A DNA stretch of 64,000 nucleotides from Roseimaritima multifibrata (GTDB lineage Bacteria; Planctomycetota; Planctomycetia; Pirellulales; Pirellulaceae): assembly GCF_007741495.1 (NCBI RefSeq), contig NZ_CP036262.1:5580001-5644000 (forward strand). Reading direction: 5' to 3'. Positions 1 to 9,211 of this stretch are shown here, in pieces. Positions within the stretch are counted from its first letter, which is position 1; every line of letters begins with the position of its first letter. Under the pieces are notes generated by a model. It searched no databases. It was not told where the DNA came from and worked only from the letters and a program-made list of their open reading frames with translations. Made by a program: the position numbers and the translations under genes.

Positions 1-2423
1 CAGTTTCCGTTCGCTTCCGTATAGGTTCCGGAAGTGGTGGATTCACCCGCAAACGCATAACCGGCAGGCAAAGAATCCAGAACGATCACATCGGTTGCGA
101 CATCAGGGCCGGCATTGTTCGCCCGAATCGTGAAAACGACTTCATCCCCAAGATTCGGACGCGCGTTGTCGACCGTTTTGGTCAAAGATAAATCGATCGC
201 CGGGACATCGATCGTTACGCTGTCCTGATCGTCGTCGTCAGGCAGGTTGTCGTTCGGTGTACTGTCGGGATCCTGCTGCTGGGAAGCGGAAACCTGAGCC
301 GAATTGATTAAGGTTCCTGGTGAATCAACCGTTGCGGTCAAAACCAAAATCCGCGGCACCCCGACGGCAATATTACCAACGGTCCAAACACCTGTCGCTT
401 GATCGTACGCGTCAGCATCCGAAACGCTCACCAACGTGAACCCGGCAGGAAGTTGGTCGGTAACGGTCACGCCACTGGCGGCATCGGGCCCCGCGTTGGA
501 AACGGTCAGCGTAAACGTCACCGATTCGTCTACGTTGGGGGTTAAATTGCTCGCCGTTTTGGTGAGAGACAAGTCGGCAGTCGGAGTCGTTAATCCTGCC
601 GAGGCTTGGTCATCCTCCTCGGCGTCCGCGTTGTTCGGCGTGCTGTCGACATCAAACTGGTCGGCGGCAATCACCTCGGCAGTATTCACCAACGACCCGT
701 TCGCTTGAACGGTCGCGACCATGGTTAAAGTCTGATCATCGCCACTTTCCAACGACGCCAATGTCCAGACGCCACTCCCTTCGTTGTAACTTCCGGCACT
801 CTCTGTCGCCGACACCAAAGCCAATCCGGTCGGGAGCAAATCACGGACTGCGATGCCTGTTGCTGTTTGAGGACCTGCGTTGCTTAGCGTGACCAGAAAC
901 GTGACGTTATCGCCAATATTTGGGCGTTCGTTATCGATCGTTTTAGCAACCGATAAATCGATCGTCTGCGGATCAACATTCACCGAAGCCTGGTCGTCCT
1001 CGCCCGGCAAACTGTTTGCTGGGGAACTGTCCGCGTCAAATTCGTTGGCGGCGGTGACCTGTGCCGTGTTCACTTTTCGGCCCGCGTTGTCGACCACTCC
1101 TGTGATCGTGATCGTTGCACTGTCTCCACTGGCGATGGTTCCGATCGTCCAGATTCCCGTGGCAGAATCATACGTTCCGTTGGCGGTCGAAAACCGTCGA
1201 AACGTAATTCCTGCGGGCAATGCGTCAGTGACTTCGACGCCGGTTGCCGAATCGGGGCCCGCGTTGTCGACTTGAACGGTAAAGGTTACTTCCTGCGAAA
1301 CATTCGGAGTCGCATTGTCGACCGTTTTGGTCAGCGATAAATCGGCCTCCTCATAGTTCGCAAAATCTTGCGTAAAGACAGTCGTACCGACCGTCCCCAC
1401 CAGTTCCGCAGCGCCGTTCACATCCGCCCCCGCCGTGATCTCCATCTCGATCGCAGTCACGTCCGTAAAATCGGCTCCTCCGCCAGACGTTGCAACAAAA
1501 TCGCTGAATCGAATCAGTTCGGCGGACAGAAAGTTCTGCTGCGTTAAAGGAATCGGCAGGGTCGCCGAGCTATACCGAGTTGCGGTGCCAGCAACCCCGT
1601 CGTCGCTATACAACCGGACAATGACATTTCCTCCAGCTTGATCCGCCCGGATCTGCAATTGGACGCCAACCGCATTTGCCGTCAAATCAACGTTAGCCAG
1701 CCCTGTATCGTTAACGCTTAACGCATCCCCATCAACGCCATCCCAGGTAATTCGTCGCTCTCCAGCCCCCGTAGTCACCGAGTCGAATGTGAGCTGATCG
1801 GGCAACAATGGATTGTCCACATTCAATTGCACGGCACCGTTGACGCTCGTTTTATTGACATACATGTCTCGTTCGCCACCGATCACTTCCGGAGCCGCCA
1901 CGCTACTTGTCACCGGCACATCGTCCTGGATCGTATCGATCACCTCCTGACTGGTTTGGTCAAAACTATCGATGGTCGTCCGGATCTGCCCTTTGACAGC
2001 TTCCGCACTGACGGTGATCAGCGGGGACTCGGACTGCAACAGCCCAAGGGCTGGCTGTGCAGGCTGAAGCACAAAGTACCCTCCAGCGGTCAGATCCGAA
2101 AATTCGTACAGACCATTTGCGTCCGTGGTGTCGGAGCCAACCAAACTGTCGCCACCGGATGGCTGGAAAATCCCGTCACCATTGTCGCGGTACAACTGAA
2201 GCGTCGCCCCGGCAATTTCTTCACCGGCCGTGTATCCGTTGTTGCTAACATCATCAAAGACTCGGCCTTGAAGCACGGCCAAGTCGACAGCAGCTGCTAG
2301 CAAACGCCTATCTTCTAACAGTTCCAGGCGAGGCTGAAAGCGACGTTGACGGCTATGAGCATTCGCATCCGATTTTACGAATGCGGCCAAAACTTTACGG
2401 CGACGCGCTGACCATGATGACAT
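1..2423 (-). CDS. Giant cell-surface protein with DUF11 repeats (partial)
   Basis: The frame opens with ATG at 2423 and stays open to the window edge, so at least 807 codons are present and the C-terminus is missing. Residues 33-42 carry the planctomycete LEPR-type motif (ELLEDRRLLA), found near the N-terminus of very large secreted planctomycete proteins. Residues about 45-120 resemble an SdrD B-like domain (VFDDVSNNG, then a D-rich DNGDG, then TDANGLYEF and LTAGGYFV). After a region without a recognised domain come at least four DUF11-type beta-sandwich repeats of about 128 residues. Each starts near DLSLTKTVDN, contains NAGPD and DxLPAG, and ends in an acidic DxDSxPNN...DDQ stretch that suggests calcium binding. 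It is probably an exported adhesin or surface-layer component. The family is clear; the biological role is inferred. Confidence 0.88.
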   Translation of the reverse strand, partial: MSSWSARRRKVLAAFVKSDANAHSRQRRFQPRLELLEDRRLLAAAVDLAVLQGRVFDDVSNNGYTAGEEIAGATLQLYRDNGDGIFQPSGGDSLVGSDTTDANGLYEFSDLTAGGYFVLQPAQPALGLLQSESPLITVSAEAVKGQIRTTIDSFDQTSQEVIDTIQDDVPVTSSVAAPEVIGGERDMYVNKTSVNGAVQLNVDNPLLPDQLTFDSVTTGAGERRITWDGVDGDALSVNDTGLANVDLTANAVGVQLQIRADQAGGNVIVRLYSDDGVAGTATRYSSATLPIPLTQQNFLSAELIRFSDFVATSGGGADFTDVTAIEMEITAGADVNGAAELVGTVGTTVFTQDFANYEEADLSLTKTVDNATPNVSQEVTFTVQVDNAGPDSATGVEVTDALPAGITFRRFSTANGTYDSATGIWTIGTIASGDSATITITGVVDNAGRKVNTAQVTAANEFDADSSPANSLPGEDDQASVNVDPQTIDLSVAKTIDNERPNIGDNVTFLVTLSNAGPQTATGIAVRDLLPTGLALVSATESAGSYNEGSGVWTLASLESGDDQTLTMVATVQANGSLVNTAEVIAADQFDVDSTPNNADAEEDDQASAGLTTPTADLSLTKTASNLTPNVDESVTFTLTVSNAGPDAASGVTVTDQLPAGFTLVSVSDADAYDQATGVWTVGNIAVGVPRILVLTATVDSPGTLINSAQVSASQQQDPDSTPNDNLPDDDDQDSVTIDVPAIDLSLTKTVDNARPNLGDEVVFTIRANNAGPDVATDVIVLDSLPAGYAFAGESTTSGTYTEANGN

Positions 2424-2731
2424 TGCAGTTCTTCCTTGAGAGTCGGTCGGTATCGATTCGGCAACAGAATTCGACATTGCCCGGGATTGCCAAATTCACG
2501 CTTCATCAACCAAGCGACCTAGGCAAACCGGGAGGTCTGCGAAGATTCTAAGACATGCAACGACTGGGGGAAAGAACCACAATGAAACAATACCGAAGCC
2601 AGACGTCCTGACCAGAGAAGGGGAGGGTCCTGTTTCGAAGAATTCAATCTTCTTTCCGCTTTCGGCGACCGCGCAGAGGAGACACGAAAGGGGCAGAGAC
2701 CATTTGCGGCGACCACTGGAAATCGCCCCCA

Positions 2732-3030
2732 TTCTTAGCGGAACGGCGCGAGCCGTCCGGCCTTTAGCAGAGTGGTTCCAGCGCCCAGAGAGCTTGCACG
2801 CCCAATACCGCAAGCAATCTGCGATTCGCGACCACCTCTTAGCGGAACGGCGCGAGCCGTCCGGCCTTTTGCAGAGTGAGTTCCAGGGCCGGAGAGCTTG
2901 CACGCCCAATACCGCAAGCAATCTGCGATTCGCGACCACTTCTTAGCGGAACGGCGCGAGCCGTCCGGCCTTTTGCGGAGCGAGCTGCCCGGGCCGGAGG
3001 GCTCGCGCCCTTCCGCTAGGAATTTCAGCT
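2732..3030. repeat. GNRA-hairpin repeat array 1 (104-base tandem units)
   Basis: Three copies of the unit TTAGCGGAACGGCGCGAGCC begin near 2735, 2839 and 2943. They sit in a 104-base tandem repeat of two full units and one partial unit whose spacers are nearly identical. A reverse-oriented unit follows near 2991-3028. Each unit folds as a short stem with a GCGA loop. The array lies between the giant surface protein gene and the BBP7 gene. The rest of the 2424-3151 gap holds no supported gene; small frames there run through the repeat on both strands. Confidence 0.9.
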
Positions 3031-3151
3031 CTTAACCATCCGAAACACCTGCGAATTGCTAGGCAGCGGGCGTCACGAGCAAAGCATTTCTCGACCGATG
3101 GAAACCGCCGCGACTTCGTTCGACGTCCGAATTGCAACGGCCACGAAATCC

Positions 3152-4405
3152 TTAAAACCGCAGCTCGGCTCCGATGTTGACACCGTGTGCCAGATAGTCG
3201 GTTTCGTTGAAACGGAACCCGGGACGTAGGGCTCCGACGAACGGAACCGTTTCTTCGGGAAAGAGATTTGGATTGACATCTTGGTCAATCTGTTCGCCCG
3301 CTCGCACCACTGCTGGCAAGTAGATAGCGTTGTAACCGACCGTTGCATGCAGGCAACTTGTCAAACGAAACCCGAACGTGATTCCCAATTCAGGAACCAT
3401 CGTGAATTGTTCTCGTTTGTGAGTACCCATATTGGTGCGCTGGGCATACAGGCCACCGGGATAAGTGTCCGAAACTCCGTTTTCCGTTAGCACGGTGTTA
3501 CCAGAAATACCAACTTCCTGCGTGTTGTTACCGAGCGCAACGCGCATTTTTGTTTCTAACCAAGCGCGTCGAAAATTGGCTTGATAGGTTACCCCTAGCT
3601 GAAGTCCGTTGAATTCGTTGCTCGATGAAAAATTCTCGGCCAGACTGATTTCTCCTCTCGGAGTGACCTGCGATTCCAGCTGCTCCCGAAAGCTCAACGA
3701 GTCATCAAGGCTGATGTGTCGATACCCGACAATCCAATCGATACGATCGGGTGCCACGTCTCCAGCACAAGCGACAACGGCCATCGGGACCATCGAAACA
3801 CGTCCATTGACCAAGTAGGAACTAAAACTTGAATTGGATCCAATCGACAACGAACCATTAACAAGGTTTGGATAGGAAACCAACTGAGCGGTTTCCTGAC
3901 CTTGGGTGATATCGAAGAAGGGCCTACCAATAATCTGTGTCCCATCACTCGATACGGCGTACCCATCGTTCTGGTCGGCGAACATCATGTACTCACCCTC
4001 GATCCCAACCGAACCATCCTGGACCAACCAGAACCCGGCTTGAAAACGAGTGCCACTGACCGCGCCGCCATTGATTTCGGATCCACCAAAGAGCGTCGTC
4101 GTCCCTGGCATCCCGAGGATTGCAGCCTGATCCTGAGGCGTACCGATTGGGCTGGTCGTTACCAGAGGCGGCACGTCCATCCCGTCGGTCCACATATGCA
4201 GATATTCCCAGCGGAACCAAAGTCGGTCATCAACCTTCCAGGACGTCGGCATCAGCCCACCCATTCCGGTTCCCGGGTAATACCCGGCTCCCGAAGTGGC
4301 GTAGGGATCCCCGCCATAGTTGTTATTGACAACTGCCTGAGCCCGCGCAGTGACGCTGCTTAACGCAAATAGCAACAACCATCCTAATAGCCAGCGCGAA
4401 TTCAA
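3152..4405 (-). CDS. BBP7 family outer membrane beta-barrel protein
   Basis: The 417-residue product starts with a typical signal peptide (WLLGWLLLFALSSVTARAQA) and then has the opening WKVDDRLWFRWEYLHMWTDG that I recognise from planctomycete BBP7 beta-barrel proteins. It has alternating amphipathic strands throughout and ends in a terminal phenylalanine (GAELRF), as outer membrane barrels do. The start is a TTG with a good GGGAG site seven bases upstream; no ATG in frame would keep the signal peptide. It should sit in the outer membrane, possibly as a porin-like or structural protein; no substrate is suggested. It is the last gene of a minus-strand group with the ceramidase-like and FG-GAP genes, 24 bases after the former. 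Confidence 0.85.
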   Translation of the reverse strand: MNSRWLLGWLLLFALSSVTARAQAVVNNNYGGDPYATSGAGYYPGTGMGGLMPTSWKVDDRLWFRWEYLHMWTDGMDVPPLVTTSPIGTPQDQAAILGMPGTTTLFGGSEINGGAVSGTRFQAGFWLVQDGSVGIEGEYMMFADQNDGYAVSSDGTQIIGRPFFDITQGQETAQLVSYPNLVNGSLSIGSNSSFSSYLVNGRVSMVPMAVVACAGDVAPDRIDWIVGYRHISLDDSLSFREQLESQVTPRGEISLAENFSSSNEFNGLQLGVTYQANFRRAWLETKMRVALGNNTQEVGISGNTVLTENGVSDTYPGGLYAQRTNMGTHKREQFTMVPELGITFGFRLTSCLHATVGYNAIYLPAVVRAGEQIDQDVNPNLFPEETVPFVGALRPGFRFNETDYLAHGVNIGAELRF

Positions 4406-4429
4406 CTTTCGACTCCCGTCCTGGAAAAT

Positions 4430-5194
4430 TTATCGTGATTTATTCTCAGATTCATTCAAGGAATCTGCATCACCTGCCGGACCATCGGCAATCCAACCAG
4501 TGGGCGTCAAGACGAATTGCTGCTGCAATAAGTCAATTGACAAAAAGAAAACGACTCCATTGATAAGGTGCCAGGCGAAATGGGTCCCGACGGGAAACCA
4601 TTCGCAAATCCAAAGGTCCACCGTGCGCAAAGAGACTGCCAAGGCAAACGCGGTAAAAATCCCAAGCATGCGATAGGGCAGGCGTGTTTGCGTCTGGACC
4701 TGGTAAAGCCCCAGCCCCCCCAAGACGAGCAACGTAGGAAGGTAGTTAAGCGATCCGTTAAACCAAGCTGGTCCGTTCAGATCCCTTGGGAACAGCATTA
4801 CCAACCCATGAGCTGCCAGAAACAGCGTGCAACTGACAGTCCCCCAGCGACGCGAGAGTCTGGGAACGATTCGTAAGTAGAACCAGAGAAACCAAACCTG
4901 GAAAACCAAGATCGGCGCCACATCCAACACCATTGCCCAGCGGGTAGCAAAGGTATGGAACAAGGCGCTGCCGATCGCGACCAGGCCAGCCAAAACGACC
5001 AACCCAGCGACCGGCCAGGGAAGGGCAGGGTGGGCGATTCGCCCACCTGCCAACCCTTTCTGCGTCTGCCTCCTGCCTCGCCACCAAACGGCAACTGCCG
5101 CGATCACAAAGGCAAAATTGCTGAACGCATTAAAAGGTTCAGCCCAAAAACTAGGATCACATCGTTCGCAGTACAGATCGAGTGGTTCGAACAT
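4430..5194 (-). CDS. Ceramidase-like integral membrane hydrolase
   Basis: A 254-residue polytopic membrane protein with about seven hydrophobic segments. It matches the alkaline ceramidase (CREST) family. The N-terminus has LYCERCDPSFWAEPFNAFSN, close to the ExxNxxSN-type start of that family. Later come GSALFHTFATRWAMVLD and GTHFAWHLING, which supply the Ser, His and Asp of a membrane-embedded zinc hydrolase site. Ceramidases cleave the amide bond of ceramides, but bacterial members of this family are mostly uncharacterised, so the substrate here is unknown. It lies 24 bases upstream of the BBP7 gene and 40 bases downstream of the FG-GAP gene, consistent with one transcript. Confidence 0.75.
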   Translation of the reverse strand: MFEPLDLYCERCDPSFWAEPFNAFSNFAFVIAAVAVWWRGRRQTQKGLAGGRIAHPALPWPVAGLVVLAGLVAIGSALFHTFATRWAMVLDVAPILVFQVWFLWFYLRIVPRLSRRWGTVSCTLFLAAHGLVMLFPRDLNGPAWFNGSLNYLPTLLVLGGLGLYQVQTQTRLPYRMLGIFTAFALAVSLRTVDLWICEWFPVGTHFAWHLINGVVFFLSIDLLQQQFVLTPTGWIADGPAGDADSLNESENKSR

Positions 5195-5234
5195 CTAGCC
5201 GCTAACGCGTTGAAAGATCCATCCAAGCAGCCAC

Positions 5235-6488
5235 TTATTTGGCAAGCAACAAGTAGGTCCCGCTTTTGCCGGCGACCGCCAAATCGACCTGTCCGTCTCC
5301 GTTGAAATCACCACTGGCGATTTGCAAACCGGTCCCGACGCGGCCTTCATCAATGGTATACCGCGTAAAGCTATTGCTGTCAGAGGACCATTTGTAGTAG
5401 TAAAGACAAGGTACTTCTTTGCCACCTGGGTCGCCCCCATTGTGAGCAAAGTAGCGTTTGCCAGCGACCAATTCACCCTGACCGTCTCCATCCAAATCAA
5501 TCCACGCAAGCGTATGAGGCTGACTGAATTCGCGATCGATCAAGTGTTTTTCCCACAGCGTCTTTCCTGCGTCATCGGTTCCCTTATTTTCCCACCACTC
5601 CAAACCATAATTGTGCCCATAACCGACAATCATGTCGTTCTTGCCATCCTTGTTTAGATCTTCAATCAAGACAGGCAAACTGGCGTGAATGTCCCAATCG
5701 GGATGAAATTCCCAATTTCCCTCCCAAGGGTTTTCGGCTGGTTGTTCGTACCAACCTTGCCCGACCAAAATGTCTTTGCGTCCATCACCGTTCAAATCCC
5801 CGACCCCAACTCCATGTCCATTCGCTTTGGCCCCTAGTTCCTGACGTTGCAGGCGAAATGCCGCCGCTTGCCCCTCTTTAGGCTCTTCAGGAACGATCCG
5901 CCAAACCAACATAGGGACATCTTTTTTCCAGCTGTTCACGATCCATTCCGGAATCCCATCCCCATCCAAGTCTTCAAATAATTGGCCTTCGTTGGCACTC
6001 GCTCCAGTATCGGTCCACAGATGTTGCGTCCACTGCTTGCCCAATCGCAAACCTTCCTCGCCGGGATTTTCGTACCAGTGAACCTGGGTTGGAATAAATG
6101 AACCGGCGACAACATCCAGTTTCCCATCCTGATTCACATCAAATAGATAATCACCATTGCTTTGCACGTACCCATTCCAGTCCTCAATATTTCGGACCGG
6201 TCGCGGCGTCCAATCGGGAGCCGCATACCAGTATCGGCCCGCCACCAAATCCAATTTTCCATCGCCATTTAGATCTCCCGCAGCAATTCCCTCATTTGCA
6301 TCGACAGCCAAAGGGTGGATAGAAAACGTAACCGGTTCCTCCGCAACGACCGGCGCCGCCAAGAACATCAGCTCACCGACGAATAGAGAAGCAAGTAGTC
6401 CCGACAGCCCCCACAGTCGCACGTTATTACCTGCACGACGCAATAGTGAATCCAGGCGGGACTGGCGAAACAGCGAAAGGTAGGGCAT
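5235..6488 (-). CDS. Secreted FG-GAP/VCBS repeat beta-propeller protein
   Basis: An N-terminal hydrophobic segment (LSGLLASLFVGELMFLAAPVVA) acts as a signal peptide. It is followed by repeated DxNxDGxxD calcium-binding motifs: DLNGDGKLDLV, DVNQDGKLDVV, DLDGDGIPEWI, DLNGDGRKDIL, DLNKDGKNDMI, DLDGDGQGELV and DFNGDGQVDLA. This spacing is that of an integrin-like FG-GAP propeller of about seven blades. I placed the start at the ATG at 6488 because the frame further upstream opens only with TTG. Such proteins are very common in planctomycetes and are exported, but no enzymatic function can be assigned. The calcium loops are the only functional residues visible. Confidence 0.85.
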   Translation of the reverse strand: MPYLSLFRQSRLDSLLRRAGNNVRLWGLSGLLASLFVGELMFLAAPVVAEEPVTFSIHPLAVDANEGIAAGDLNGDGKLDLVAGRYWYAAPDWTPRPVRNIEDWNGYVQSNGDYLFDVNQDGKLDVVAGSFIPTQVHWYENPGEEGLRLGKQWTQHLWTDTGASANEGQLFEDLDGDGIPEWIVNSWKKDVPMLVWRIVPEEPKEGQAAAFRLQRQELGAKANGHGVGVGDLNGDGRKDILVGQGWYEQPAENPWEGNWEFHPDWDIHASLPVLIEDLNKDGKNDMIVGYGHNYGLEWWENKGTDDAGKTLWEKHLIDREFSQPHTLAWIDLDGDGQGELVAGKRYFAHNGGDPGGKEVPCLYYYKWSSDSNSFTRYTIDEGRVGTGLQIASGDFNGDGQVDLAVAGKSGTYLLLAK

Positions 6489-6637
6489 CTGGGAAGGCTC
6501 CAAGTGGCGTACAGCAGGTCTAAAAAGCAATTTTAAATAGTGGGATTACCGCAAACATTAAATCCCCCCACCATCTTACCTAAAACAAATCAACGGTACG
6601 TAACGAACAGCCGATTATTAGTATCACCGTCACTTTC

Positions 6638-6648
6638 GGGGGGGGGGG
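6638..6648. repeat. Homopolymer tract of 11 G
   Basis: Eleven consecutive G lie in the 277-base divergent intergenic region between the FG-GAP gene and the maoC-like gene, 118 bases before the latter's ATG. Tracts of this length are prone to slippage. Whether it lies in a promoter cannot be told from sequence. Confidence 0.8.
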
Positions 6649-6765
6649 ACTGGCAACCGACTTTCACTGCACTAAAACAACCTAAACCCGGTTTGCGAAT
6701 CCCACACCTAGCTTGGAAGCTAAAGATTCGAATACAAACGGAACTAATCTGGAGAGAATGATTCA

Positions 6766-7275
6766 ATGAAACTCCACTTTGAAGAGTTAAAGATCGGCGA
6801 CACGTGGACCAGCGCTCCACGCCGACTGACTCGGGACGATGTCGTCGAATTTGCAGATTTGACAGGCGACCATGACCCGTTACACGGCGGCGAAGACAAT
6901 GACGCGGGCACTCCCTTTGGGCGTCCGATCGTACACGGCTTGCTTGGTTTATCGATCATGGCAGGATTGTCTAGCGATAACCCCGCGGTCAAAACACTCG
7001 CACTTGTCCGCATCGGCGAGTGGAAATTCGAACGCCCCGTCTACTTTGACGATACCGTTCACGTGGTCACCGAAGTCCAAGAGATGCTTCCTTACGGACG
7101 TCGCGCGGGGCGAGTGATCTGGCATCGCCGCCTGGTCAACCAAAACAACCAAACCACGCAAAGTGGGATTTTGGAAACCTTGGTCGCAACGCGGACTCGC
7201 CTTCCACGGATCAACCAACCTCGAGTCGTACACACCACGATCCGAACCCCATCCGGCTCTTCGGTGATGCGTTAA
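6766..7275 (+). CDS. MaoC-like hotdog-fold enoyl hydratase
   Basis: A 169-residue protein of the MaoC dehydratase family, which hydrates 2-enoyl-CoA or dehydrates 3-hydroxyacyl-CoA. The (R)-hydratase motif is present: TGDHDPLHGG (residues about 32-41) supplies the catalytic Asp and His, followed by FGRPIVHGL, the usual hotdog helix. The ATG is preceded by GGAGAG at 6751-6756. The gene stands alone on the plus strand between two minus-strand groups. It faces the OleC-like acyl ligase gene 271 bases downstream, and both would act on acyl chains, but no operon links them. The substrate chain length is not predictable. Confidence 0.85.
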   Translation: MKLHFEELKIGDTWTSAPRRLTRDDVVEFADLTGDHDPLHGGEDNDAGTPFGRPIVHGLLGLSIMAGLSSDNPAVKTLALVRIGEWKFERPVYFDDTVHVVTEVQEMLPYGRRAGRVIWHRRLVNQNNQTTQSGILETLVATRTRLPRINQPRVVHTTIRTPSGSSVMR

Positions 7276-7546
7276 GCCAAGCAGCTTACCTAACCAGCCA
7301 GCGTGCTTGTCACCTTTCGCTCGGGACGTGAAACCAATATGGGTTGGTTTCCGAGTGGAAGTGCAAGCCAGCGACGCGACAAATGCCGTCGTGACAAGAA
7401 TGCAGTAGGAAATACCGTCTGGCTACGACCGTCACCCTCCTGAGCTCGCCAGACCGACAATACATCACCAATAAATTTAACGTCTCACGCGAAAGACGTT
7501 ACAAAACAATTCACCGTCTCGCAGGCCCGGCGAAAAAGCCGAATCT
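7276..7546. other. Convergent intergenic region with a degenerate repeat
   Basis: No gene is visible. A fragment containing CACCTTTCGCTCGGGACGTG (7312-7331) resembles part of the CTTTCGC repeat family near 61.1 kb. The sequence GAGTGGAAGTGCAAGCCAGC just after it resembles one near 16.3 kb upstream of lpxD. These look like decayed copies of an intergenic repeat. Confidence 0.5.
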
Positions 7547-9211
7547 CTATCGCTGATATTCCACCGCCAATTGCTCACGAAAAATCTTGCTGTTATGACG
7601 AATGTCGACGGGCAATTTTCGCGGGTGGATACGGATATCCTGAATCGATGCCGTTAATGGATTGCTACCCGCCAACTGCTGCAATTCAGCGATCAACCTT
7701 TCCGTTGCGGGTCTCCCTTTCGGGCGAGCCCCTTTGTACGGTTCGATGACCAACACCGCTTGCTGATTCGGCGCTTCACCGATCCCAATCAAAGCCGATC
7801 GGAAAACATCTTGGTGATTATTGAAAATCGCTTCGCAGGGAACGGTATACAACACTCCGGCATTGGTTTGCACACGGTGTCCCTTGCGACCACAGAACCA
7901 GAATCGATCCTTTGAATCGAGGTATCCGACGTCGCCAACTCGGTGCCAAATCCGGTCCCCGTCGCGGACTTTATGAAGAGCGTTTTGTTCGCTGCGGGTG
8001 ACATACTCGCGAGTCACGACCGGCCCGCAAACCATCAACTCACCAATTTCGCCAACCGCCAGCTCTTCGATTTGATCGATCGATTCCAAGGGTCCGTCGG
8101 TGATTCGAATCACTCGCCATTCCATCTGCTCAAAACGGCTGCCGACACACGTCCCGGCTCCCTGGCGACTTTGATGGGCGGTTTCTTCCAGGACCTCACG
8201 AGATTCGATCGACGCGATGGGCAACGATTCGGTCGCTCCATAGGGCGTGAAGATCTCGGCGTCCGGGGCGATGATGTCTCGCAGCATCGCTAAAGTCTTC
8301 GGCGGAACCGGAGCTCCGGCGGACAGAACACGCGTCAGCGTCGGTAGTTTTTGATGATGCTCACGGCACCAGGTAGCGACCGTATTCCAGAGTGCTGGCG
8401 AACCAAAGGCTTGGTTGATTTCCCACTGCTCGACCGCTTCCAGCACTCGCTTGGGATTGATATCCGCAGGCTTGGTCGGATCCATATCGGGGATCACCGT
8501 GGTAACCCCCATCATTGCATCGAACAGACCGAACAGAGGAAAACATGCGAGGTCTCTTCCCCCCGGTCGAATGTTGTATCGCTTGCGAATCAGATCGACC
8601 TGATGATTAAAGATCCCGTGTGTGTACTGGACACCCTTGGGCGGCCCGGTACTACCGGTCGTAAATATCACCGCAGCGGAATCGGAATCCTGACGGGTCG
8701 GCAACGCGACTTGCGACGCCGCACCTCGCTTGGTGATTTCAGAGAGCGTCTGTTTTCCGCTCCAGCGTTTCGATCCAACCGTCACATTCCACACGGCCTG
8801 AGGAAATCGTTTTCGCAGCGCGGCTCGAATCAGCTGAGCCCGGGGGATCGCGATAAATCCTTCTGGCTGAGCCGCCGCCAAACAGTCGATCAAGTTACGT
8901 CGTCCCATGCCTGGATCGATTAGAACGACCGTGGCCCCCGCTTTTAGCAGCCCAAAAGTCAGCATCAAAAAATCGATCCCAAAGGGCACCAACATCGCCA
9001 ACCGAGTTCCCGGAGTAACGCCCCACTCGATCAGGCCTCGAGCAATCGCATCGGTCTGCTGATCCAGTTCGGCGAAAGTGATTACACGATACGATCGCGG
9101 CCCACTTGCAGGTGGTTTTCCTTCGGGTTGAGCAATCGCAACCGCCGTCGGCACCAAACCAGCAACTTTCCTAAGTCGATCCGCAACGTTTCGATTGGTT
9201 TTTTCCGTCAT
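7547..9211 (-). CDS. OleC-like acyl-AMP ligase (beta-lactone synthetase family)
   Basis: A 554-residue member of the AMP-forming acyl-CoA synthetase superfamily. The adenylate-binding loop IFTTGSTGPPKGVQYTHG is followed by a segment FNHQVDLIRKRYNIRPGGRD and FPLFGLFDA. This is the pattern of OleC, the enzyme that turns beta-hydroxy acids into beta-lactones in head-to-head olefin synthesis. Later motifs are TPYGATES and GDVGYLD. The ATG at 9211 overlaps the TGA of the upstream ATP-grasp gene in an ATGA tetranucleotide, so I prefer it to the codon nine residues further upstream. No oleA, oleB or oleD is in the window. It could instead be a generic fatty-acid ligase; the OleC assignment is by sequence resemblance only. 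Confidence 0.75.
   Translation of the reverse strand: MTEKTNRNVADRLRKVAGLVPTAVAIAQPEGKPPASGPRSYRVITFAELDQQTDAIARGLIEWGVTPGTRLAMLVPFGIDFLMLTFGLLKAGATVVLIDPGMGRRNLIDCLAAAQPEGFIAIPRAQLIRAALRKRFPQAVWNVTVGSKRWSGKQTLSEITKRGAASQVALPTRQDSDSAAVIFTTGSTGPPKGVQYTHGIFNHQVDLIRKRYNIRPGGRDLACFPLFGLFDAMMGVTTVIPDMDPTKPADINPKRVLEAVEQWEINQAFGSPALWNTVATWCREHHQKLPTLTRVLSAGAPVPPKTLAMLRDIIAPDAEIFTPYGATESLPIASIESREVLEETAHQSRQGAGTCVGSRFEQMEWRVIRITDGPLESIDQIEELAVGEIGELMVCGPVVTREYVTRSEQNALHKVRDGDRIWHRVGDVGYLDSKDRFWFCGRKGHRVQTNAGVLYTVPCEAIFNNHQDVFRSALIGIGEAPNQQAVLVIEPYKGARPKGRPATERLIAELQQLAGSNPLTASIQDIRIHPRKLPVDIRHNSKIFREQLAVEYQR

Noticed and set aside
2496-3137. Several small minus- and plus-strand open frames
   Set aside because: They run through the 104-base tandem repeat and its flanks, have no ribosome site and resemble nothing.
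6098-6483. Plus-strand open frames inside the FG-GAP gene
   Set aside because: They are antisense to repeated calcium loops and have no start signals or homology.
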